In this document: piece by piece, positions 26,772 to 35,853 of the stretch
Numbering within the stretch: the stretch's first letter is position 1
How the letters are laid out: each line of letters begins with the position of its first letter
The notes under the pieces: generated by a model
Database searches by the model: none
Told to the model about the DNA's origin: nothing
Seen by the model: the letters and a program-made list of their open reading frames with translations, nothing else
Position numbers and translations under genes: made by a program
Assembly: GCF_001029285.1 (NCBI RefSeq)
Contig: NZ_LDZY01000007.1
Location: 186,001-250,000, forward strand
Reading direction: 5' to 3'
From: Desulfosporosinus acididurans
Lineage (GTDB): Bacteria; Bacillota; Desulfitobacteriia; Desulfitobacteriales; Desulfitobacteriaceae
Length of the DNA: 64,000 nucleotides

Positions 26772-28172
26772 ATGTTTGCTTTTGATTCTGAAATTATCGA
26801 ACGAAGAAACAGGCAGCATACTGAAATCAAGGAAAAAATCCAAAAAGAATTTAAAAAAATATCCAAGGATAATCTGTTTAGTAAATCAATTTTAGGAATT
26901 TATACGATTGATATTTACCTTTATCAAGACAAAGGTTCAGAACCTGAATTTTATATTTACCCCGAACATGATTTGTCACCAAAAGTAGATAATAAAATCT
27001 TGAATAGATTAAATACACAATTCATTCATGACATTAAAGACGAAAGGATTACATTGGAAATTTCAAGTTTAATAACAAATACTTTTAAGGATCTTGGCCC
27101 AACTTCAGAGTATTGGTGTAGTAATTCGGAAATATATACGGATATGCTAAAAATCAAAGATCTTTTGCACTCACATTATCATTTTGCGTTAATTGAATTT
27201 AATAAAAATAAATACAAAGACAATTTGTTTTTTAATGGTAAAATTCATCCATTTATAGAATGTATTAAGTACAAGTGGATACATAATTGGCAAGAAAATA
27301 ATTATGATGAGATTTTTCGCCGTTCAGCTAGAAATGCTAATAATTTCTTATACGCTTGCTTTGATCATATAAATATAATATCTACTTTTAAATATGAAGG
27401 TTCATTTAATTGTGGTAAATTGCTATTTATCAAAGAAAATATTGAAGATACTCTAAAACCAGACAAAAATGATGAAATGTTTGAACTAATAAAACCTGTA
27501 AAGCTAAATGACTATAAAAATATCAGGAAACTTTTACAAATGTGCAAACAAGATTACTTTTTAGTCCTTGATGAAAATTATGAAGCACATTATTTTTGTA
27601 AGATACCAGTACTTCAAGATGAACATATTTCAGTTGAGTTTTCGAGTTACTTTAGTTGGAGGGTTCTAATAGGCGGAAAAGAGTTAATTTCATGTTCAAA
27701 TATGCAAGCATTTTTACCTAGCAGGAATGAAAATGATAATGACTTACTACAAAAAATAGAGTCTACGTTTGTAAATGAACAAGTAGATACAAGTTTAATT
27801 ATGGAAATGGTAAATAATATTAAACAACAAAAGAAGGGTTCCATGCTGGTTGTGGCAAACAATGCAAAAGAGGAGGCTAACCGTTTAAGCACGTCGGCAA
27901 TAACTATTAGACCGCAAAGGATGAATGCAGCATTAGTTAATTGTATCTCCGAAATTGATGGAGCAATACTTACTAATTCTAATGGAGAGTGTTATGCCAT
28001 TGGTGTTATTTTAGATGGCCAGGCAAGTGAAAAAGGTGATCCTGCAAGGGGAGCTAGATACAACTCAGCTTTACGTTATGCACATTTACAAAGGAGCAAG
28101 CATGAAAAGTGCCTTATATTTGTTATTTCTGAGGATAAATATTTCGATGTTATATCTTCTACAGATTTATAA
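26772..28172 (+). CDS. Diadenylate cyclase (DAC/DisA_N domain) with N-terminal sensor region
   Basis: 466 aa. The last ~120 residues are a DisA_N-type cyclase: ANRLSTSAITI, ISEIDGAILTNSNGECYAIG (DGA motif) and GDPARGARYNSALRYAH, which takes the place of GTRH. The first ~340 residues have no membrane segments and no motif I know, comparable in position to the DACN-type sensor domains. It would make c-di-AMP in the cytosol. GAAGAGAA precedes the ATG. The altered RGARY for RHR-type motif may change activity. It is not in an operon with disA, ybbR or glmM, so it is not the housekeeping enzyme. Confidence 0.8.
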   Translation: MFAFDSEIIERRNRQHTEIKEKIQKEFKKISKDNLFSKSILGIYTIDIYLYQDKGSEPEFYIYPEHDLSPKVDNKILNRLNTQFIHDIKDERITLEISSLITNTFKDLGPTSEYWCSNSEIYTDMLKIKDLLHSHYHFALIEFNKNKYKDNLFFNGKIHPFIECIKYKWIHNWQENNYDEIFRRSARNANNFLYACFDHINIISTFKYEGSFNCGKLLFIKENIEDTLKPDKNDEMFELIKPVKLNDYKNIRKLLQMCKQDYFLVLDENYEAHYFCKIPVLQDEHISVEFSSYFSWRVLIGGKELISCSNMQAFLPSRNENDNDLLQKIESTFVNEQVDTSLIMEMVNNIKQQKKGSMLVVANNAKEEANRLSTSAITIRPQRMNAALVNCISEIDGAILTNSNGECYAIGVILDGQASEKGDPARGARYNSALRYAHLQRSKHEKCLIFVISEDKYFDVISSTDL

Positions 28173-28446
28173 GTCTGTGAGTGTCAAGGAGTTGTAATTT
28201 TGCTGAGGTATTTTGTAGCTCAACAAGAAAATCAACTGTCACAAATATATCTGAAGAATTGTCTACTGTATTCCGTCAAATCCCACCGGAGCGTTTTATG
28301 CGTTTGCGGTGTGGTGGATAACTGTGTGGGCTACGTTCTAAATTAACCATAACTTTCCTAATGTTTTTTAAACCTAACTTGGTTATAATGAACTTCCTTA
28401 AACCTGCGAAGATTTGATTTTTATATGAAATTTCGGGAATTTGATA

Positions 28447-28595
28447 AACTTACTGATTATGTCAGGCCTCCAAGCAAGGGGAAGACTAAAGGTAGATGAA
28501 AATGCCCACCTGTGAGAGCAGGGTTAGAACCAAATAATCTAAACGGCTTTGCAGGAATGTAATCCAGGGCGTGTTGCTCTGGATTTTTACTTATA
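28447..28595 (+). repeat. R2 repeat, copy 3
   Basis: TACTGATTATGTCAGGCCTC, CCCACCTGTGAGAGCAGGG, AATCTAAACGGCTTTGC, terminator at 28561-28585 followed by TTTTTAC; ends soon after, so it lacks the promoter part. The bases from there to 28851 hold nothing recognisable. Confidence 0.75.
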
Positions 28596-28851
28596 GCGCG
28601 TCGCACACCGATTAACTAGAGGGGTGTGTAGGCCCACTCGTCTCCGATACAAGATCGATACGCCAACCATCGTACGACGGTTTAAGGATAAAAGATGTTG
28701 GGTGTCTATTCGAGAAAAAAGACTTCGACACAGCAGAAAGCCCGATATTACGGGACCTTTTCGGCACTGTACCAAAGCCTTTTGTGTTTAGTTGGTATTT
28801 AAATTTGTAGAACGATGCGAAACAACACACCACGCTGTACAACAATGGATT

Positions 28852-29661
28852 TCACTTCAGTTTCTCACACAAAGGGAGAATTTCTTCCAGCTTGGCAACA
28901 ATACGTTTTTGCTCAGCGAGGGGCGGGAGCGGGACAGGTAGCATGCGGATTGCCTTCAATGACACGTTCTTTATCGTTGTCTGGGTTGCTTTGCTTACTG
29001 CATAGTCAAGGAAAAACTGACTACTTAATAGAATGTGAATATATTCCTTGTACATGAGCTTAATTAAAGCTATGTAGCAAGCACTTTTCCCAAGAATCAC
29101 TGGTTCGTCATTATAATACGCAATGTTACCTATGGTACCGTTAATTGAGATCAAAACGGTTGTGAGCGTCAGAGGTTTTCTATATTTCTCATACTCGTCA
29201 AACCCAACTCTTTGAGTGTCAGCTTTTAAAATAATTTTTCCGTTATCGAGATTGTTGCCGTTAATAAAATAGTAATTTCCAGTGGAATCAAAATTCGGGG
29301 TTCCATGAATACCATCACCAATATTCTCCGTGAGATCCTTCAATCGCACCCAAATCCAGGTATCGGGAATATCAAACAATTTTTCGTCCTCTGCTATCTC
29401 CGGCAGAGCATTTTCTTTTTTAATTGTTCCAGCTTTGATGAGCCGCTGTTTTTCGGCTCGAATCTGCTGATACAGTTCCTCGCCTGTGCCTTCCTCGGGG
29501 CGCTGCTCGATCAGCTTTCCTTGAATTGCCATTTGTAGGATGGATTTCTTCATATCGGTCGGGAAACGCTTGTTGAAGTCCTCAAGCTTGCTCCACGCTT
29601 TTTCATAGCGGTCAATGTATGGCAACAGCTCTTCGATTTTAGCAACAATGCGCATCTGTTC
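28852..29661 (-). pseudogene. hsdS: Type I restriction specificity subunit HsdS, first half lost to IS
   Basis: The frame begins abruptly at the IS end as EQMRIVAKIEELLPYIDRYE, the conserved region that follows the first target-recognition domain. It continues through the second domain (DIPDTWIWVRLKDLT ...) and ends with the second conserved region LAEQKRIVAKLEEILPLCEK. The first target domain is missing, and no hsdR or hsdM is in the window. DNA-sequence specificity would be lost unless half-subunits dimerise. Confidence 0.88.
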
Positions 29662-31161
29662 CAGCAGTTTAGCCTCTAGCACAATTAAACCATTGATCTC
29701 ACTGGTAATATTACAGATTTCAGAAGTGTATCAAATTCGGACTTTTTCTCTCTCTTGCTTCCTGCTAAAATCAGATTGGAAGAGAGGATGAAATGCGAAA
29801 GAACTACTTTGTAAAATTGGTAAACTACATGAAGAATGTTTATCAGATTGATCGTGGTCTGAATAAACTGTCTGACGGAAGAGTTAACCCGACTTACAGC
29901 ACGGGTCAAGTAATTTCACCTGTACTTTTTGGCTTCTTACTTAGGATAAAAAGCTTTAATGAACTAAATTTCATGATAAAGAATCATGAGTTTAGTAAAC
30001 TGTTTCCCCGAGGAACTAAGCTGCCGCAAATTGATGCCATTAGAGATACGCTGAAGGTCCTAGACCTCGAAGGGCTAAAACAAGTTAATCAAAACGTCGT
30101 AAAAACAGCCGTTGAGAATAAAGTTTTCGACAATGGAACGATTGATGGAAATACCGTGGTCGCAATCGATGGCACAAAATTCTTCGGTAGTAATAAGAAA
30201 AACTGTCCAGAATGCTTGAAAAATACCAAAGGCAATAAGATCCATAGTTTCCATAGTGGCGCTGTCATATCAATAGTAGGTAAAGGTCCCAAACTGGTGA
30301 TTGGCTTTGAAATGTACAGGCCCGGAGAAGATTCTGAATCAAAGGATGAGGGTGAGCTGAACGTTGCGAAAAGGCTGCTTTCAAGCACCATGAAGAGCCA
30401 TAAGAACTTAATGGATGTTGTTGTTTATGATGCTCTCGCCTGTAATTCCGTTTGGATTAACCACTGTAGAAATCTTGGTATCGATACCATTGTCAGGGCA
30501 AAAAACAATCATAATAATAGTTTGCGGTTCGTCAAAAAGAAGACGAACAAGTTAGACTCAGTCGATGTTTGGGAAGATGAAAGAGGATTTGAGAAAGTTG
30601 AAGTTTATGAGTCAATATTTACGATGGACAATGTTAAGCAACCGTTACGTTTTGTAAAATTTGCAATGAAACATAAGGACAAGAAGCGCACACAGATTAA
30701 GATCGTAACGACATGTAAGGATATGGCGCTTAAGACCTTGTTCAAAATAATTAGAGCACGTTGGGATATAGAGAACTCAATCTTTAACAACCTGAAAAGT
30801 GAATGTGGTTTAGAGCATTGTTTTGTGCACGGTGGGAATGCCGTAGAAGCAGTGCTCAATTTGATCTTTATTGCATCGAATATTACACAGCTATTTTTGG
30901 TAAGGCGACTGAGAAACCAATTGACAACTCAACGAGAAATGGTAAGGCTTTTATTAAAAGGCCTATATCTAATGAAGTATAAAGAAGAACTGGTTTTTAG
31001 CAGCTCATAAAGATTAGGCAATTAAAAATGAAGTGTAATTTTGGGGTAAGGGGAGATGTATCCTCTGTATAGTTAAATTAAGTAAATAATGTAGATATAA
31101 TACATACTAAGAGAATTCTTTAATTAAGAACGGTTGGAATCCTACAAAAGCTAAATTGCTG
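29662..31161 (+). mobile_element. Complete 1.5-kb insertion sequence
   Basis: Ends are terminal inverted repeats: CAGCAGTTTAGCCTCT on the left, and on the right the complement of CAGCAATTTAGCTTTT. It contains one transposase gene. It sits in hsdS on the left. No direct repeat is visible, because the right flank (ATAAATAATAGG) is not hsdS, so there has been a later rearrangement. Deleted relatives are at 41117, 54612 and 56821. Confidence 0.88.
29793..31010 (+). CDS. DDE transposase, IS4-like
   Basis: 405 aa. Three acidic motifs: VVAIDGTKFFGS, VVVYDALACN and RARWDIENSIFNNLKSE (R-x3-E-x7-K, like the IS4 signature). CPECLKNTKGNKIHSFHSG is an insert typical of this group. Start behind GAAGAGAGG. 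Intact and possibly active. The minus-strand frames within it are shadows. Confidence 0.93.
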   Translation: MRKNYFVKLVNYMKNVYQIDRGLNKLSDGRVNPTYSTGQVISPVLFGFLLRIKSFNELNFMIKNHEFSKLFPRGTKLPQIDAIRDTLKVLDLEGLKQVNQNVVKTAVENKVFDNGTIDGNTVVAIDGTKFFGSNKKNCPECLKNTKGNKIHSFHSGAVISIVGKGPKLVIGFEMYRPGEDSESKDEGELNVAKRLLSSTMKSHKNLMDVVVYDALACNSVWINHCRNLGIDTIVRAKNNHNNSLRFVKKKTNKLDSVDVWEDERGFEKVEVYESIFTMDNVKQPLRFVKFAMKHKDKKRTQIKIVTTCKDMALKTLFKIIRARWDIENSIFNNLKSECGLEHCFVHGGNAVEAVLNLIFIASNITQLFLVRRLRNQLTTQREMVRLLLKGLYLMKYKEELVFSSS

Positions 31162-31480
31162 ATAAATAATAGGATAAGGGATCACTTTTGGCAATGTATG
31201 ATAACATCTTAGAAAAGCTTGTTTTAAAGGTCATAGGATCACCTCCTAATATTTGTTTTATGGTTACCGTAATATGGGATATTATACGGTTTAATTATTG
31301 TGGCGGCCTTTTAATTCAATTTAAATTATATGGCTTATTGATATAGAGAGTCCTCACAGGACGAACACCCAGTTTCATACCAGTAGTTTTCTAGATGTCA
31401 ACATTCTAGAGAATCAAAGCAATATGGAGAATTTAGAAGATGATCGTTCGTCTAAGAAACGCTCAAAAGGCTAGAATAGA

Positions 31481-31522
31481 AAACGCCAAAATTGGCACTC
31501 ATGCCTGAATTTGGCGTTTTTT
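31481..31522 (+). terminator. Terminator hairpin
   Basis: AAACGCCAAAATT pairs with AATTTGGCGTTT, with an inner GGC/GCC, then TTTT. It lies alone in the gap 31162-31962, where I see no complete larger gene. Confidence 0.8.
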
Positions 31523-31741
31523 GAGTAGTGGATGTACTTGAAACTTGTCATAGTAGCCATTATCGGACTCATCATAAGTGGTAAATATGGTCAATTTTTA
31601 TAGAGTTAATGTAATATGGTACATGACAACTGATTACGTGTTCTGGCATTGCCTGTCAGAAGGAAATTAGGGTGAATATGGGGAATTAGGTTTGGTGAAC
31701 TTAGCAATGTTGGTTATAGGACCTAAGGAGTAAACTTAAAG

Positions 31742-31867
31742 GTGAATTTCCTTGAAATAGCTGGTATAGCAATGGACCTGGACGAAGATATTATTGTAAG
31801 AACTAGGGAATCTGGATTTTCAATTGAGGTAATCATTCAATCCCTTCGATTACGCACAGATATATAG
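31742..31867 (+). CDS. Short ORF, 41 aa, doubtful
   Basis: GTG start; AAGGAG lies about 15 bases upstream. Reads MNFLEIAGIAMDLDEDIIVR and ends at a TAG. Could be the start of a decayed gene. Unrecognised. Confidence 0.25.
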   Translation: MNFLEIAGIAMDLDEDIIVRTRESGFSIEVIIQSLRLRTDI

Positions 31868-31962
31868 GGAAAATGCTAGATGACCTCGATGGCGTTTACT
31901 TGAATTTAAATTTATAAAATGTAATGTAAGATTATCACTATTTTAAGAACGGGGAGAATAAT

Positions 31963-32574
31963 TTGATAGATTATGAAAAAAAAGCTTTGGAAGAATTCTT
32001 AAAAGAAAAGATTTTTTATAGTATTAACAATATTGATGAAAATATTTTGATAGAACTTTTGAATTTATTTGTTAAAAGGGAATATAGTCACAACGAAATG
32101 CTTGTCAAAGCCGGAGATAAATGGGATAAAGTTTTCTTTATCCATAAAGGTATTATTAGACTTTTTTATACGAATTTAGAAGGGCAGGATTATAATAAGG
32201 GTTTCTTCTGGGAGAACCAATTGTTATGGCCGATTGCTCCTTCGGCCCGTAAGAATAATAGTCTCTTCAACGTATCTGCTTTAGAAACTGTTACAGTATC
32301 AGTTTGCAATTTTTCATCTTTTTATTCCTGGTTAACTCGTCATGGTTATTGGGAAAAGTTTGCTTTACCTTATGTTGAATTATTTGTAGAGGATAAGTTC
32401 CGTAGAGAATATGAATTTCTTTCAAATTCGGCGACAGAGAGGTTTAGACATTTCTGCACTGAATATTCCGACCTTGTCGGAAGAATACCTGATTACCATC
32501 TGGCTTCGTATCTTGGCGTTACCAATGTTACCCTATCAAGAATAAAAAAATCCATTGATTTTAACCTATGTTAA
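31963..32574 (+). CDS. Crp/Fnr-family transcription regulator
   Basis: 203 aa. Cyclic-nucleotide-binding-like beta barrel (about 35-115: MLVKAGDKWDKVFFIHKGIIRLFY) and a C-terminal helix-turn-helix (IPDYHLASYLGVTNVTLSRI). No FNR-type cysteine cluster, and the cAMP-contact residues are not conserved, so the ligand is unknown. TTG start behind ACGGGGAG. Immediately upstream of an SDR gene that it may control. Confidence 0.87.
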   Translation: MIDYEKKALEEFLKEKIFYSINNIDENILIELLNLFVKREYSHNEMLVKAGDKWDKVFFIHKGIIRLFYTNLEGQDYNKGFFWENQLLWPIAPSARKNNSLFNVSALETVTVSVCNFSSFYSWLTRHGYWEKFALPYVELFVEDKFRREYEFLSNSATERFRHFCTEYSDLVGRIPDYHLASYLGVTNVTLSRIKKSIDFNLC

Positions 32575-32597
32575 TGAGAGCTTTTTATCCGTATTTT

Positions 32598-32650
32598 ATA
32601 CTACCTACTAGAGAAGAAAATTTATGATAATTTTAGGAGGTAGGTAGTAT
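32598..32650 (+). promoter_or_regulatory. 11-bp inverted repeat enclosing RBS and start of the SDR gene
   Basis: ATACTACCTAC (32598-32608) and GTAGGTAGTAT (32640-32650) are perfect complements. The right arm covers GGAGGTAGGT and the first bases of ATG 32649. It could be an operator, or an RNA hairpin hiding the ribosome site. Confidence 0.75.
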
Positions 32651-33422
32651 GAATTTGTTAATCAACAAAACAGCTATTATAACAGGAGGAAGTGATGGAA
32701 TTGGTTTTGCAACTGCTACAGCTTTTGCCGAGCAAGGAGCAAATCTGATTCTTATTGGAAGAGATAAAGAAAAATTGGGTCATAAGGAAAAATTATTAAA
32801 ACAATATGATGTAACTGTTCACACTCTTGCGGCGGATATTAGTAACAAAGACTCTATCTCTGAGATTGTCGAACAAGTTCGTTCAAAAAATATTAAAATT
32901 AACATTATTGTAAATAATGCTGGTATCGCTCGGTTTATCCCTTTTTCGAGTACGGATATCCAGGCATTGGATTATCACCTAAATTTGAATGTGAAAGCTC
33001 CTTATTTACTGACGCAAGCTTTCCTACATGATCTAATTGATTCTCAGGGAAATGTGATTAATATTTCATCTTATTTTTCCAAAAGGATGCTGCCGGATAG
33101 ACCATCGACAGCATATTCCATGACAAAAGGGGCTATAGAATCTTTCACCAAAGCCCTTGCATTTGAATTAGGCCCGCAGGGCGTTCGGGTTAATGCGATT
33201 GCACCCGGTACTGTTGCTACGCCTCAAGTTGAGAGTAATATGGAACGGCTCGATAATGAAGCAAAAAACCGTTTCAACGCAATGATTACCTCCATTTATC
33301 CGTTGCAAACAATCGGGGAGCCGAAAGACATAGCAGATATGGCAGTTTTTCTTGCATCAGAACAGGCAAAATGGATTACGGGAGGGATTTTTCCAGTTGA
33401 CGGAGGTCTTACAACAAACTAA
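32649..33422 (+). CDS. SDR-family NAD(P)-dependent oxidoreductase
   Basis: 257 aa classical SDR. TGGSDGIGFATA is the dinucleotide loop, NNAGIAR the structural motif, ISSYF and YSMTKGA supply the Ser-Tyr-Lys triad, and APGTVATP the nucleotide-side loop; GGIFPVDGG closes the fold. Substrate unknown. It follows the Crp-like regulator, so one regulated unit is likely. Confidence 0.93.
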   Translation: MNLLINKTAIITGGSDGIGFATATAFAEQGANLILIGRDKEKLGHKEKLLKQYDVTVHTLAADISNKDSISEIVEQVRSKNIKINIIVNNAGIARFIPFSSTDIQALDYHLNLNVKAPYLLTQAFLHDLIDSQGNVINISSYFSKRMLPDRPSTAYSMTKGAIESFTKALAFELGPQGVRVNAIAPGTVATPQVESNMERLDNEAKNRFNAMITSIYPLQTIGEPKDIADMAVFLASEQAKWITGGIFPVDGGLTTN

Positions 33423-33537
33423 AAGCTGTTTCCGTCGTTGTTAGCCCAGAGTAGTTTGCTTTTTTAAGAATTTTTATAGCACTGGAAATGGAATATAGCA
33501 GTTAAATTAAATGAGATAAGCGGTAAGGAGTGGAATT

Positions 33538-33903
33538 ATGAAATTTTGCTGGTGCACAATTGCGGTTCAGAATATGGAAGAATCGTTAAAGTTTTATCAA
33601 GAAATTGTAGAGCTTTCAATTAGCAGACGATTTACTGTGGAGCCAGGAGTCGAGATTTCTTTTTTAGGTGACGGAGAAACAAAAGTTGAACTTATTTGCG
33701 GTCCAAGCTATAAAGTAAAGAATGATAATATTGAGGGTATTTCTTTAGGTTTTGAAGTTAAAGCAGTTGATGAAAAGATTAAATTTATAAAAGAAAAAGG
33801 ACTGGAAGTAGACAGTGGACCTTTTCAACCTAATCCCAATATCAAATTTTTCTATGTTAAGGACCCCAATGGTGTCAGTATACAGTTTGTAGAAAACATG
33901 TAA
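33538..33903 (+). CDS. VOC-family (glyoxalase-like) protein
   Basis: 121 aa. WCTIAVQNMEESLKFYQEIV start and VKDPNGVSIQFVENM end are the two halves of a vicinal-oxygen-chelate fold. A glutamate in GVSIQFVEN and one in TKVELICG occupy usual metal positions. Could be a dioxygenase, a lyase or a binding protein. TAAGGAGTGG precedes the ATG. Confidence 0.87.
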   Translation: MKFCWCTIAVQNMEESLKFYQEIVELSISRRFTVEPGVEISFLGDGETKVELICGPSYKVKNDNIEGISLGFEVKAVDEKIKFIKEKGLEVDSGPFQPNPNIKFFYVKDPNGVSIQFVENM

Positions 33904-34141
33904 CTTTAGCTAAGTACAAAGCACTTTCTGTTGAGGGTGTTTTTTATGTGAAACATGGCATAGTTGCATATAATAATGATGGATAATATCGGCTTATCTG
34001 CTGATACTATCCTTAAATTTCTTAACTTAATCTAAAAATTATCGGATTTAATATTAGACAAGCTTTGGTTTGCTAAAGACCCATTTAACAAAACTCTTAT
34101 TAAATATTGACTTGCAATAGACACCATACAAGAGCTATCAT

Positions 34142-34181
34142 GTCCTACACCGGATAACCATCGGGCGTAGGATATTTTTTT
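34142..34181 (+). terminator. Leader hairpin with T-tract before recombinase pair 2
   Basis: TCCTAC ... GTAGGA stem extended by CC/GG pairs, followed by TTTTTTT. Same position as the element at 531. The shared sequence begins at about 34076 (AAAGACCCATTTAAC). Confidence 0.6.
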
Positions 34182-34190
34182 ACTCCCAAT

Positions 34191-35840
34191 ATGTTCCCAC
34201 AAGCCTTGCTAATGAAGGAGATGAGTAACATAAAGAAAATACGTACCATTGAGAAAGCGCCAGTCTTCAATGAGCCTTTCAAAAAGCTTAGAGTATGTGC
34301 TTACGTTCGTGTTTCAACCAATCAAGCCGAGCAGCAAGAAAGCTTTTTTGCTCAAGTCCAGCATTACACTTCTTATATAAATAGCAATCCAGAATGGACC
34401 TTTTCAAGCATTTATAGTGACCATGGTATATCCGGTAAGAACGCAGCAAGACGACCAGAGTTTATGAGGATGGTTCAGGATGCTGAGAATAAGAAGTTTG
34501 ACCTGATTATTACTAAATCAATATCACGCTTCGCTAGGAATACAGCTGATTGTTTGGAAACTGTCCGTAAACTTAAACTTCTTGGGATTGCTGTCCAGTT
34601 TGAAAAGGAACAAATCAATACTTTAACAACCGAAAGCGAACTAATGCTTAGCATTCTGAGCTCAGTAGCCGAAGAAGAACTTGCCTCCATTTCCCAAAAC
34701 ATGCATTGGAGTAATCAACGCCGGTTTAAGAAAGGTAAGTTTTCAGTTAACACAAAACGCTTCCTTGGCTATGATAAAGACCGAGAGGGAGATCTAATAA
34801 TAAACGAGGATCAAGCCGCCATTGTCAGGAGAATCTTTAAAAATTATCTTTCCGGTCTGGGTGCTTCCCGAATAGCTAAGGGACTTGAAGCTGATGAAAT
34901 TAATAATATCTCCGGGAGGGTTAAATGGGCCGAATCAAGCATCCGCGATATTTTGAAAAATGAGAAGTATGCCGGAGACGCACGCCTGCAAAAAACCATA
35001 ACAACGGCCCTATATAATAGGAAGAGAAATTCTGGCGAAGCCCCAATGTACTATGTGAAAGATAGTCACCCAGCTATTATTAGCCGAGAGGATTTTGAGA
35101 AAGTCCAGGAATTGATGAAGGCACGGGCCAAATCAAAAGGCAATATTGAGGGTAATCGAGAGAAATACACAAATCGATATGCTTTAACAGGAACTATTAT
35201 CTGCAGCAATTGTGGAAATACATTTAAAAGGCATATAGATAATTGCGGGACGGTAGCGGAGTCAGTTTGCTGGATTTGCAGCACATATATAATAGGAAGG
35301 AAAAATTCTTGTGGGGTAGGGAGGATTAAGGAAGACACGATTAAAGGATTGTTTGTAAAGATTTTTAACCAGCTTTATAACCAACGAGCCAAGCTGCTAG
35401 GAGATTATAAGGCAAAGATGGAACGAGAAAAGTTAACTGAGTTAGATAATGAGCGCATCGCGAAGTTGGATGAGAAAATTGAGAAACTCATCAAACAAGA
35501 ACGGGCGCTCTTTTTAATAGAAGAAAAAGGTTATGCAGACCACAATCTAGTTAAATCAGAACACGAAGAACTGGTTAAAACCTTAACCCAACTTCAAACA
35601 GAACGATCCGATTGGATGGCTGAAATCAACAAGAGAGATAACAGAGTAGCCAGAACTTTGGAGCTTGAAACCATACTAGAGGTACAGGGAAGGAACATCA
35701 CAGAATTCAGCGATGACCTATACGGTAAGTTAGTCGAGAAAATAGTAGTCAAGGAACGAACCAAATTAATATTGCAATTAAAAAATGGCCTTGCTTTCGA
35801 GGAAACTTACACCTTGAAGCGAGGACACGATATTTTCTAA
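34191..35840 (+). CDS. Large serine recombinase A, copy 2
   Basis: 549 aa counted from ATG 34191. The ATG used in copy 1 has become ATA here, so the start must be 34191 or an ATG directly behind AAGGAG at 34221. Same domains as copy 1: YVRVST, ITKSISRFARNT, zinc ribbon CSNCGNTF ... CWIC, coiled coil. Intact. Divergence is spread along the gene, so it is an old duplication or independent arrival rather than a recent copy. Confidence 0.92.
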   Translation: MFPQALLMKEMSNIKKIRTIEKAPVFNEPFKKLRVCAYVRVSTNQAEQQESFFAQVQHYTSYINSNPEWTFSSIYSDHGISGKNAARRPEFMRMVQDAENKKFDLIITKSISRFARNTADCLETVRKLKLLGIAVQFEKEQINTLTTESELMLSILSSVAEEELASISQNMHWSNQRRFKKGKFSVNTKRFLGYDKDREGDLIINEDQAAIVRRIFKNYLSGLGASRIAKGLEADEINNISGRVKWAESSIRDILKNEKYAGDARLQKTITTALYNRKRNSGEAPMYYVKDSHPAIISREDFEKVQELMKARAKSKGNIEGNREKYTNRYALTGTIICSNCGNTFKRHIDNCGTVAESVCWICSTYIIGRKNSCGVGRIKEDTIKGLFVKIFNQLYNQRAKLLGDYKAKMEREKLTELDNERIAKLDEKIEKLIKQERALFLIEEKGYADHNLVKSEHEELVKTLTQLQTERSDWMAEINKRDNRVARTLELETILEVQGRNITEFSDDLYGKLVEKIVVKERTKLILQLKNGLAFEETYTLKRGHDIF

Positions 35841-35853
35841 GGGGGCTTTTATA

